Shown here piece after piece: positions 27,047 to 34,285 of a stretch of DNA of 64,000 nucleotides. The notes beneath the pieces were generated by a model. It was not told the origin of the DNA, made no database searches, and saw only the letters and a list, made by a program, of their open reading frames with translations. Both the position numbers and the translations under genes were made by a program. Position 1 is the first letter of the stretch; every line of letters begins with the position of its first letter. Source of the stretch: Citrobacter farmeri (GTDB taxonomy: Bacteria; Pseudomonadota; Gammaproteobacteria; Enterobacterales; Enterobacteriaceae); the NCBI RefSeq assembly GCF_019048065.1, contig NZ_CP077291.1, positions 4,712,001-4,776,000 on the forward strand, read 5' to 3'.

Positions 27047-27562
27047 TTAATCAAACACACCGTTGATAATTGCGGTTACCACTGCGGTACTCAGCGCTAT
27101 CAGCACTAAATCATCCCCAACGATTCTCCACTCATAGCCCGGATAGTAAGGGAGTTCTCCCAGCATCGATGCCGGAACCGCCTTTTTCGCGATCCCCGGA
27201 GGAAGCGGTTTTCCTCGTGCCAGGTTTTTCGCGATTCCCGGAGGCAGAGAATCATATCCCGTCAGGCCGTAGTTCACCGCCAGATGACGCGCTGTCGCGA
27301 AACTGATGTCAGACTCGACGTGATCGGGTTTGCCGTAATTTTTACGATGATCGGAAGAACCGTTGTTTTTCTGGGCCGGATTTCCTTTTTGTCCATGATT
27401 CCCCTGGTTACCTTTATTCCCCTGGTTGCCACTGCTGTTGCCCTGACCGCCGCCATGACCATTTCCGTTGCCATTTCCCGGATTTGCCATAACCGGCGCG
27501 GCAAACAGAGAGAGAGAAACCAGAGTGGCCAGCACAGCCGTTAAACCACGACGCTTACCCAT
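27047..27562 (-). CDS. cigR: CigR homologue, Gly/Asn-rich exported protein (RcnB-like C-terminus)
   Basis: A 171-residue protein with a signal peptide of about 27 residues (ending PVMA), a Gly/Asn/His/Lys-rich low-complexity stretch (residues about 28-75), and a conserved C-terminal part. That part carries a duplicated PPGIAK motif (about 107-112 and 121-126) and a final membrane-like helix DDLVLIALSTAVVTAIINGVF. I recall Salmonella CigR, an anti-virulence protein of SPI-3, with the same architecture and a nearly identical C-terminus. In Salmonella cigR is part of SPI-3 close to yicL; here it is the only SPI-3-type gene, divergent from yicL. Whether it is secreted here is unknown. Confidence 0.85.
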   Translation of the reverse strand: MGKRRGLTAVLATLVSLSLFAAPVMANPGNGNGNGHGGGQGNSSGNQGNKGNQGNHGQKGNPAQKNNGSSDHRKNYGKPDHVESDISFATARHLAVNYGLTGYDSLPPGIAKNLARGKPLPPGIAKKAVPASMLGELPYYPGYEWRIVGDDLVLIALSTAVVTAIINGVFD

Positions 27563-27754
27563 GATGTGTTCCTTCCTGCTGAAGTTTCATTTTGACAATA
27601 GAACGCCGCCATCCCCCGCGCAATGTCAAAAACTCCTGGATTCGAATTTGCATGCAGACCGTGAATAAACAACCTGTTATGGCGAGGGAAACGCTTCTGT
27701 CTTATCTGTTATCATGCCTGCAAATAACGTCCAAAAAACAAAGCCGAGGAAAAC

Positions 27755-28657
27755 ATGGGGTCCACCAGAAGAGGGATGCTGAATGTCCTGATTGCCGCCG
27801 TTTTATGGGGAAGTTCAGGGGTCTGCGCGCAGTACATCATGGAGCAAAGCCAGATGTCGTCGCAATTTCTGACCATGACGCGTCTGATATTTGCTGGCTT
27901 AATTCTGCTGATGCTCTCCGTGGTTCACGGCGACAAAATCTTTTCCCTTTTCAAAAACCGCAAAGACGCCCTGAGCCTGCTGATTTTTTCTGTCGTCGGC
28001 GCGCTGACGGTACAACTCACCTTCCTGCTGACCATCGAAAAATCTAACGCCGCGACTGCCACGGTGCTGCAATTTCTGTCGCCAACGATCATCGTGGCGT
28101 GGTTCGCGCTGGTGCGTAAGGCCCGTCCCGGCGTGCTGGTGCTGACCGCAATCCTCACCTCGCTCATCGGCACCTTTTTGCTGGTCACGCACGGCAACCC
28201 GACCTCACTGTCTATTTCACCCGCCGCGCTGTTCTGGGGGATTGCCTCAGCGTTTGCCGCCGCGTTTTACACCACCTACCCGTCAACGCTGATTGCGCGC
28301 TACGGCACCTTGCCGATTGTCGGCTGGAGTATGTTAATCGGCGGGATGATCCTGTTGCCGTTTTACGCCGGTGAGGGCACAGATTTTGTGGTCAATGGCA
28401 GCCTGATTCTGGCGTTTTTTTATCTGGTGGTGATCGGCACGTCGTTGACGTTCAGCCTGTATCTGAAAGGGGCGCAGATGATTGGTGGGCCGAAAGCGAG
28501 CATTTTAAGCTGCGCCGAACCGCTGAGCAGCGCGTTGCTGTCGTTGCTCTTGTTGGGGATTACCTTCACCCTGCCGGACTGGCTGGGCACGCTGCTGATT
28601 CTGTCTTCCGTGGTGTTGATCTCAATGGATTCCCGCCGCCGCGCCAGAGCTGCCTGA
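27755..28657 (+). CDS. yicL: EamA-family inner-membrane permease YicL
   Basis: A 300-residue drug/metabolite transporter with ten predicted helices in two EamA repeats ([20 protein letters not shown] and [19 protein letters not shown]). It is almost identical in my memory to E. coli YicL, including MGSTRxGMLNV at the start, but a few residues shorter at the C-terminus. Its substrate is unknown. GAGGA precedes the ATG. It is divergent from cigR and convergent with nlpA, where the gap is only 27 bases with no clear terminator. Confidence 0.94.
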   Translation: MGSTRRGMLNVLIAAVLWGSSGVCAQYIMEQSQMSSQFLTMTRLIFAGLILLMLSVVHGDKIFSLFKNRKDALSLLIFSVVGALTVQLTFLLTIEKSNAATATVLQFLSPTIIVAWFALVRKARPGVLVLTAILTSLIGTFLLVTHGNPTSLSISPAALFWGIASAFAAAFYTTYPSTLIARYGTLPIVGWSMLIGGMILLPFYAGEGTDFVVNGSLILAFFYLVVIGTSLTFSLYLKGAQMIGGPKASILSCAEPLSSALLSLLLLGITFTLPDWLGTLLILSSVVLISMDSRRRARAA

Positions 28658-28684
28658 CAGACTCCGGTGCGGCAACGGTCACTC

Positions 28685-29503
28685 TTACCAACCCGGCACC
28701 GCGCCGCCGTTAAAGATCGTTTCTGCCGCTTTGGCGACCTCAGGTGACTGATAAGAGGCCAGAAATTCCTTCACATTTTCCGCATCTTTATTGTCTTCCC
28801 GCGCCACGAGGATGTTCACATACGGCGAATTTTTATCTTCGATAAACACGCTGTCGTGAACCGGAGAAAGCCCGGTTTGCTGAATGTAAGTGGTGCTGAT
28901 AATCGCCACGTCAACTTTCGGGTCGTCCAGTACACGCGGCAGTTGTGCCCCTTCCAGCTCCATAATCTGTAAATGACGCGGGTTGGCGGTAATATCCAGC
29001 GCCGTCGGCAGTAAACCTTTTCCTTCTTTCAGGGTAATCAACTGCTCTTTTTGCAACAGCAACAGCGCACGCCCGAGGTTGGTAGGATCGTTCGGGATCG
29101 CCACCGTCGCGCCGTCTTTCAGTTGATCCACCGTTTTGATTTTTTTCGAATAACCGGCCATCGGGAAGACAAAGGTATTCCCCACCGCGACCAGCTTATA
29201 GTTGTGTGCCTGATTATCCTGCTCAAGGAACGGACGATGCTGGAAAACGTTGGCATCCAGTTCACCGTGATTGGTGGCATCGTTCGGCAACAGCGAGCCG
29301 CTGAAACCGACCAGTTCAACATCAAGCCCATACTTCTCTTTCGCCACTTTTTTGGCGACTTCCGCCACATCCTGCTCAGCGCCGTTAATCACGCCGACTT
29401 TAATGTGCTTTGCATCGCTGCTCTGCTGGTCGCAACCGGCCAACAACAATCCTGCCAACAGTACCGCTGCCCCTGTCCGTAAATGAGGTATCGTCAATTT
29501 CAC
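28685..29503 (-). CDS. nlpA: Lipoprotein NlpA (MetQ-family substrate-binding lipoprotein)
   Basis: A 272-residue lipoprotein-28. The signal peptide ends in the lipobox LLAGC with Cys24 as the lipidated residue. Asp at +2 is the signal for retention in the inner membrane. The mature part is a NlpA/MetQ-type binding protein (HIKVGVINGAEQDVAEV ... FQHRPFLEQDN), related to methionine-binding proteins but usually not coupled to an ABC operon. The start is GTG at 29503 with AAGGA about 7 bases upstream; an ATG-less upstream extension would destroy the signal peptide. Confidence 0.95.
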   Translation of the reverse strand: MKLTIPHLRTGAAVLLAGLLLAGCDQQSSDAKHIKVGVINGAEQDVAEVAKKVAKEKYGLDVELVGFSGSLLPNDATNHGELDANVFQHRPFLEQDNQAHNYKLVAVGNTFVFPMAGYSKKIKTVDQLKDGATVAIPNDPTNLGRALLLLQKEQLITLKEGKGLLPTALDITANPRHLQIMELEGAQLPRVLDDPKVDVAIISTTYIQQTGLSPVHDSVFIEDKNSPYVNILVAREDNKDAENVKEFLASYQSPEVAKAAETIFNGGAVPGW

Positions 29504-29623
29504 GTTTTTATCCTTTTGAAATAACCGCCTGATGAGTAATGAAATGACTATAGCGGGAAGGGCGCTGCGGTTTAAAAAACGAAAAGGTATCAATAAGAAG
29601 AAAAAAGCATAAAGCGGGAATAT

Positions 29624-29666
29624 TAAAAAATGCCGATGGCGCTGCGCTAACCCTGCGCAGCGCCAT
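29624..29666 (-). terminator. Terminator of the dga operon
   Basis: ATGGCGCTGCGC (29636-29647), a 7-base loop, and GCGCAGCGCCAT (29655-29666) form a perfect 12-bp stem right after the dgaF stop. On the minus strand it is followed by CGGCATTTTTT. Confidence 0.85.
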
Positions 29667-29671
29667 TCGGT

Positions 29672-30415
29672 TCAGACCAATGCTTTCACGATCTCCATTA
29701 ATCGGACGATATCCTCAGGTCGGGTATTGCCGGTTTGTGGGTCGATAATTGAGGTGTATAAATGCGGCATTACGCGTGGTACGCCTGCCTCCAGGCAGGT
29801 TTGCAGTATGACGCCAAAGTTTTCCACATCAATGCCCCCCGTTGGCTCGATCAGCGTCATGCCGTTACGAGCTGCGGTAGTTGCCAGCACGTACAGCTCA
29901 GAAAGCGACTTTTCACCGCCCATTGGGAAGAACTTCGCCGCGTGCGCCCCCATATCCTGCATCATCCGCACGGCGGCATCACAGGAGACGCGCGCCGGCG
30001 TACCCTGGCTGCTGCTGACCCCAGTAGAGATAAGCACCTCGCCCGGCGTACCCGTCGGGCTAACCAGCGCATTGATGTGGGTCTGTTCACCTCCCGTCGC
30101 CGCCAGCGCGCCGGCGGCAAAACCACTCCCGGTAAAGGTCTGGTTGACGTGCGCCGGATGGACCTGTGATGCAATCATCGCCGCCTTGTAATACTGCGCC
30201 GGATCGCCCGCCCCCAGGCCCACGGAAATCGAGGGAACGTCCGCCATCCAGCGTTTTACTTCCTGAACGCCTTCGTCGATCGACGAAAACTGCGCGGACA
30301 GGATGCCAATCACCGCATGTCCCTCAGCGGCGTCATAGATTTCCCTGGCGTTAGCGATATCTTTCGCCAGCACGTTAATCGCCACACGTTGACGATAAAA
30401 ATTAATCTGCTGCAT
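29672..30415 (-). CDS. dgaF: DgaF, 2-keto-3-deoxy-6-phosphogluconate aldolase-type enzyme
   Basis: A 247-residue enzyme of the DgaF/KDGP aldolase family. In Salmonella DgaF cleaves 2-keto-3-deoxygluconate-6-phosphate to pyruvate and glyceraldehyde-3-phosphate, the last step of D-glucosaminate use. Visible features are VGLGAGDPAQYYKAAMIA, the glycine-rich FTGSGFAAGAL, KFFPMGGEKSLSELY (probable Schiff-base lysine region), and LIEPTGGIDVENFG. Its start overlaps the end of dgaE by 14 bases, which implies translational coupling. Confidence 0.9.
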   Translation of the reverse strand: MQQINFYRQRVAINVLAKDIANAREIYDAAEGHAVIGILSAQFSSIDEGVQEVKRWMADVPSISVGLGAGDPAQYYKAAMIASQVHPAHVNQTFTGSGFAAGALAATGGEQTHINALVSPTGTPGEVLISTGVSSSQGTPARVSCDAAVRMMQDMGAHAAKFFPMGGEKSLSELYVLATTAARNGMTLIEPTGGIDVENFGVILQTCLEAGVPRVMPHLYTSIIDPQTGNTRPEDIVRLMEIVKALV

Positions 30416-31511
30416 GTTCTGCTATCTCCTTGAGTCGCGCCACAATCAACGCCATTTCCCCCTCAGCGACCGTGCGTGGGTCGAGGCTAAAAACGCCCTG
30501 ATGGAGGTTATAGCGCCGTGCGTAAATGGCGATATCGCCACCCCGCAGTTGGGCTTCGACTTCACGCGCGTCCAGACCGAGCGTCTGCGCATCAACCCGA
30601 ACGCGAATGCGCCAGATGGCGCGCCCGGCTTCGTCCTGCTCAATATCGGCGGTCAGCCCGCGGATGGCCGAAATTGCCTCCGCGGTCGGTTGTAACTGTT
30701 CGGCGGTCACCACGGTCTGCCCCTGGTGATAATTTTCCAGCGCATATACCAGCCCGACCATGTTCTCTTTGCCTATCTTCATCGCTCTGGCGATACCGTG
30801 ATGCTGCGCTTTACAGGCGGCAATCCACGGTTTCTTGCCGGTGATAAACCCCGAGGTTGGCGCATTGAAGGCTTTCGCTCCGCTGTAGACAACCATATCC
30901 GCCCCGCTCGCCACCCAGGCGTGTAAATCCTCCTCGGCAGCGGCATCGACAATCAACGGCAGATTGTGGATCTGCGCAACCTGCACAAAGTCGTCAATGC
31001 TGAGCATGCCTTTCTGCACGCAGTGGTGCGATTTCACATACAACAGCGCGGCGGTCTCGTCCGTAATTGCGCTTTCCAGTTGCCAACGCGCCGCGAGATT
31101 GCTCGCCCCGACCTCCACGACGCGCCCGCCGCCCAGACGAATAGCGCTGGTGATGGGGGCGCCATAGTCCACGTTATGACCGCGCAGCATCACCACCTCG
31201 TTAGCCATTCCTCTACTGTCCGGCATGAGCGCTACTCTGAGCGGGTCGCCGCGGGTAATGGCGGCGGCAACGGCAATGGCGATCCCCGCCGACGCGCAGG
31301 AGGTGACATAGCTGTCCTGCGCGCCGGTATAGCGGGAAACCAGCTCACCGGTACGATCCACCAGCTTGTCGATTTCGACAAAGGTGGAGGCCGCCCGCGC
31401 AGTGGCCTGCATCACCTGGGGCGCGACGCTGGAGACGCCAAGAATCGTCATCTTGCCGCAGGCGTTAATCACCTGTTTTAGCCCCAGCTGTTGATAGATA
31501 TTCTGTGTCAT
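30402..31511 (-). CDS. dgaE: DgaE, PLP-dependent D-glucosaminate-6-phosphate ammonia-lyase
   Basis: A 369-residue PLP enzyme of the SelA-like fold-type I group. DgaE deaminates and dehydrates D-glucosaminate-6-phosphate to 2-keto-3-deoxygluconate-6-phosphate and ammonia. Lys213 in YSGAKAFNAPTSGFI is the expected PLP-binding lysine and Asp189 (LIVDAAAEED) the residue facing the pyridine nitrogen. The N-terminal LGLKQVINACGKMTILGVS is typical of the group. The gene lies 3 bases after the EIID gene, within a complete dga operon, which makes the assignment firm. Confidence 0.9.
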   Translation of the reverse strand: MTQNIYQQLGLKQVINACGKMTILGVSSVAPQVMQATARAASTFVEIDKLVDRTGELVSRYTGAQDSYVTSCASAGIAIAVAAAITRGDPLRVALMPDSRGMANEVVMLRGHNVDYGAPITSAIRLGGGRVVEVGASNLAARWQLESAITDETAALLYVKSHHCVQKGMLSIDDFVQVAQIHNLPLIVDAAAEEDLHAWVASGADMVVYSGAKAFNAPTSGFITGKKPWIAACKAQHHGIARAMKIGKENMVGLVYALENYHQGQTVVTAEQLQPTAEAISAIRGLTADIEQDEAGRAIWRIRVRVDAQTLGLDAREVEAQLRGGDIAIYARRYNLHQGVFSLDPRTVAEGEMALIVARLKEIAEHAAD

Positions 31512-31514
31512 GAC

Positions 31515-32375
31515 TTACAACACTCCCAGCAGCGAACAAACCACGCTAAGCGCCACAATCGACAGCAGAATGGTGGTGTATCGCGGCCCTTTCTTCACCA
31601 GAAAGATATAGATGGCAAACACCGCCGCCAGCGGCAGCAGGCCCGGCGCGATGGAGTCAAGAATCTGCTGCACCACCACTTCAGAACCTTTCAGGGCACT
31701 GATTTTCAACGGCGTAGTGATCTTGACGTAGCTTGCCGACAGCGCGCCCATCATGATCAACCCCAGCACGTTCGCGCCGTAGATCAGTTCTTTGATTCGC
31801 CCCCCTTGCAGTAGCCCGACGATAGAATCACGCCCCAGGGTGTAGCCTTTGTGGATCAGGCCGTAACTGATCGCCAGCGTGATCGCCGGATAGAGGATCA
31901 GCGGTGCAATACCACCAAACGCGCTGCCATTAGCGGCGAAAGGAATGAAAATCGCGATGAGTAGCGGCATAACGGCCGCCCATACGATGGAGTCGCCCAT
32001 CCCAGCCAGCGGGCCCATCAGACCGGTTTTAATCCCGGTAATCGAGGCATCGCTGATCGGCTCGCCGCGCGTTTTCTGCTCTTCCATGGCAATGGAAATC
32101 CCCTGGATCACCGCGCCAAAAGTTTGTTCGGAGTTGAAGAAGTTAAGGTGACGTTTTAGCGCCTCCACCTGCTCCTCTTTTTGTGGGTAGAGCTTTTTGA
32201 TGATCGGCGTCATCGAGGCGCAGAAAATCAGGCTTTGCAGACGTTCATAAGAGTTAGATACCTCCGCGCCCAGCCAGTAGATAAACCATGCTTTGGTGAT
32301 ATCTGCTTTGGTTAACGCCCCGGTTGTCCGTGCGCGTTCAACCAGTTCATGCTGCATTACGTCGCTACTCATCAT
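31515..32375 (-). CDS. dgaD: DgaD, mannose-family PTS EIID component
   Basis: A 286-residue EIID subunit of a mannose-family PTS, which forms the membrane complex with EIIC. The family signature RARTTGALTKADITKAWFIYWLGAEVSNSYERLQSL is at the N-terminus, followed by GPLAGMGDSIVWAAVMP and a hydrophobic C-terminus. Its start overlaps the stop of the EIIC gene by 4 bases (ATGA). Position between EIIC and dgaE matches the Salmonella dgaABCDEF operon. Confidence 0.9.
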   Translation of the reverse strand: MMSSDVMQHELVERARTTGALTKADITKAWFIYWLGAEVSNSYERLQSLIFCASMTPIIKKLYPQKEEQVEALKRHLNFFNSEQTFGAVIQGISIAMEEQKTRGEPISDASITGIKTGLMGPLAGMGDSIVWAAVMPLLIAIFIPFAANGSAFGGIAPLILYPAITLAISYGLIHKGYTLGRDSIVGLLQGGRIKELIYGANVLGLIMMGALSASYVKITTPLKISALKGSEVVVQQILDSIAPGLLPLAAVFAIYIFLVKKGPRYTTILLSIVALSVVCSLLGVL

Positions 32376-33121
32376 GCTGCTCCTTCATTTTTCGCCAGAC
32401 CTTTAATCAGGAAGGCCACACAGGTACCGAAGATCGCCATCGCCATGATGTCCACCTTGAGGTACAGCACCGCGAAGAATCCGCCGATAAACCACGGCAG
32501 CAGGCTCTTTTTACCGATCACCATAATGGTGATGGCGAAGCCCAGCGCCGGCAGGATCCCGCCCATGATTTCAAAGGAGTGGGTCAGCCAGTGCGGCATC
32601 AGTTTGAGGAAACTTTCCACCACGTCCTGACCGAAGTAGTTCGCGGCAAACACCACCGGGAAACGCAGCGCCAGTCCAAGCAACGCCGGGTAGAGGAATG
32701 CACAGCGCATGATGCCCGACATATTCGCCGTTTCCGCGTGCTTATCGGCCATATGTACCCAGGCCGCGTTAAGGGTACGACGCAGCTGGTCGAGGAAAAC
32801 GCCGATCACGCCGAAGGGGATCGCCAGGGCAATCGCCAGGTTCGGATCCATCCCGGCTTTCACTGCGATTGGAATTGAGATACAGGCTGCCAGTGCCGGA
32901 TCTGACGGCACGTTACCGCCAGGCGTTGAGGTCACGCCGAGATAAACGAGCTGCATCCCCGCGCCGATGATCATCGCCGTCTGCATGTTGCCAAGCAGTA
33001 GCCCGACAAAGACGGCCACCACCACCGGCTGTAGCAGCATGGCAGAGAAGGTGTAGCCAAGGCGTAAGCGGGCAAACCAGTAATACAACCCCATGAGGCT
33101 TGCAAAAACTAAGGTATCCAT
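32372..33121 (-). CDS. dgaC: DgaC, mannose-family PTS EIIC component
   Basis: A 249-residue integral membrane EIIC of the mannose (SorC/AgaW) family with about six helices. Typical features include VVVAVFVGLLLGNMQTAMIIGAGMQLVYLG near residues 33-62 and PGGNVPSDPALAACISIPIAV. Together with EIID it forms the translocation path for D-glucosaminate. The 4-base overlap with dgaD indicates coupled translation. dgaB ends 23 bases upstream. Confidence 0.9.
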   Translation of the reverse strand: MDTLVFASLMGLYYWFARLRLGYTFSAMLLQPVVVAVFVGLLLGNMQTAMIIGAGMQLVYLGVTSTPGGNVPSDPALAACISIPIAVKAGMDPNLAIALAIPFGVIGVFLDQLRRTLNAAWVHMADKHAETANMSGIMRCAFLYPALLGLALRFPVVFAANYFGQDVVESFLKLMPHWLTHSFEIMGGILPALGFAITIMVIGKKSLLPWFIGGFFAVLYLKVDIMAMAIFGTCVAFLIKGLAKNEGAA

Positions 33122-33144
33122 AGTGTTATCCCATTATCAGAGAA

Positions 33145-33630
33145 TTAGAATTTTTTCAGGATATCGTCCAGCGACTGCGGTTTATCTTCCGGGATAGTCT
33201 GGAAGAACACCTGAATCCCACGACTTTTCAGGTCGTTAAGAATGCCAACGTCTTTTTCATCGAGCGTAATGTTCTGGAATACTGCTTTGCGGTTTGGTCC
33301 GCCACCCAGACCGCCAACCTGAATGGTCGTGACATCAAATCCCTGTTGTACGGCCTGTTGAATCGCCGCCAGGGAAGGGAACAGCACCAGCACATTGCCG
33401 TCGCCCAGTTGGTTCTCTTTCCAGGAGGCCGCAAAACTCTGGTTGCTATAGCAATCCACTTTGATGTTCGGCGGCGCGGCCATCAGGTAGATGTTTTTCA
33501 TAAATGGATCGGCGTCCAGTTCGTCACTGACCACCGCAATGCGGTTGGCCTGGGACTGCCCGACCCACTTCGTCACCACCTGTCCGTGGATCAGTCGGCT
33601 GTCGATACGACATAACACGATGTTTGCCAT
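33145..33630 (-). CDS. dgaB: DgaB, mannose-family PTS EIIB component
   Basis: A 161-residue cytoplasmic EIIB. His15 in CRIDSRLIHGQVVTKWV is the expected phospho-acceptor that passes phosphate to the incoming sugar acid. The rest (LGGGPNRKAVFQNITLDEKD, IFFQTIPEDKPQSLDDILKKF-type end) fits the mannose family. I start it at 33630 (MANIVLCRID) with AAGGAAAA upstream; a longer frame starting at 33690 overlaps dgaA and lacks support. Confidence 0.9.
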   Translation of the reverse strand: MANIVLCRIDSRLIHGQVVTKWVGQSQANRIAVVSDELDADPFMKNIYLMAAPPNIKVDCYSNQSFAASWKENQLGDGNVLVLFPSLAAIQQAVQQGFDVTTIQVGGLGGGPNRKAVFQNITLDEKDVGILNDLKSRGIQVFFQTIPEDKPQSLDDILKKF

Positions 33631-33641
33631 GATGATTTTCC

Positions 33642-34067
33642 TTATTGTGATTGTTGTAATTGACGGACATGAGCGACAACGTCGAGGCAACTGCTGCGCC
33701 CGGCTTCCACCAGTTCACTGACGCAGGTGGTCAGGGAGCCGTGTTCACGTCTGTCCAGCGCTTCCAGCAGTAGCGACGCGTTCAACCCGGATACGACCGC
33801 AATCGGATAATCCACGCTTAGCCGCGCTGCCACATTGGACGTCGTGCCGCCAACAAAATCGGTCAGAATAAGCGAGCCGTCCGGCATGGTTTTCACCACG
33901 TCCTCGACACGCTGATAAAACTCGCCCAGCGTATCGACGGGCATCAGCGCAATTTCCGTCACGCCTTTAATTTCGCCCATCACCATGCGCAGGCTGTTAC
34001 AGAGCTGTTGTCCCCAGCCACCATGAGTGAGCAGCAGAATTTCGGGCAACGGTTGAGTGGTAGTCAA
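33642..34067 (-). CDS. dgaA: DgaA, mannose-family PTS EIIA component (TTG start)
   Basis: A 141-residue EIIA of the mannose family; His15 in LLLTHGGWGQQL is the expected site phosphorylated by HPr. ILTDFVGGTTSNVAARLS is the usual core motif. The start appears to be TTG at 34067: AGGAGG lies 5 bases upstream and no ATG or GTG fits in frame. A TTG start in the first gene of an operon may keep expression low. It is preceded by a 140-base leader carrying REP sequences and a sigma-54 promoter. Confidence 0.88.
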   Translation of the reverse strand: MTTTQPLPEILLLTHGGWGQQLCNSLRMVMGEIKGVTEIALMPVDTLGEFYQRVEDVVKTMPDGSLILTDFVGGTTSNVAARLSVDYPIAVVSGLNASLLLEALDRREHGSLTTCVSELVEAGRSSCLDVVAHVRQLQQSQ

Positions 34068-34109
34068 AATGGCCTCCTGGCGCAGCTACGTTTATATGAG
34101 ACTTACAAC

Positions 34110-34187
34110 GCCTGATGGTGCTTCGCTTATCAGGCCTACGGATAGTGCTTTTGTAGGCCGGATAAGGCATTTATGCCGCCATCCGGC
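34110..34187. repeat. REP pair inside the dga leader
   Basis: Two palindromic units: GCCTGATGGTGCTTCGCTTA(TCAGGC) at 34110-34135 and GCCGGATAAGGC...GCCATCCGGC at about 34158-34187, linked by CCTACGGATAGTGCTTTTGTAG. They match the enterobacterial REP/BIME consensus. REPs usually lie after genes; these sit between the sigma-54 promoter and the first gene of the operon, so they would be in the 5' leader RNA. Confidence 0.85.
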
Positions 34188-34205
34188 AAAACTCATCAAA
34201 GTAAG

Positions 34206-34221
34206 AGCAAGGGCTGTGCCA
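34206..34221 (-). promoter_or_regulatory. Sigma-54 (RpoN) promoter of the dga operon
   Basis: Read on the minus strand: TGGCACAGCCCTTGCT, an exact match to the TGGCAC-N5-TTGCW consensus with GG and GC at -24 and -12. It lies about 140 bp upstream of dgaA and just downstream of dgaR, whose product is a sigma-54-dependent activator. Transcription should begin near 34195. Confidence 0.92.
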
Positions 34222-34251
34222 GTATTTGTGTCACGCGAGAGGGAAAGGTGA

Positions 34252-34278
34252 GCGGGCAAGGCGCAACGCCTCGCCCGT
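34252..34278. other. Imperfect inverted repeat between dgaR and the sigma-54 promoter
   Basis: GCGGGCAAGGCG (34252-34263) and CGCCTCGCCCGT (34267-34278) pair at 10 of 12 positions. It lies 30-60 bp upstream of the -24 element. It may be the dgaR terminator (but has no T-run) or the upstream activating site for DgaR. The sequence does not decide. Confidence 0.45.
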
Positions 34279-34285
34279 TAAGGGA

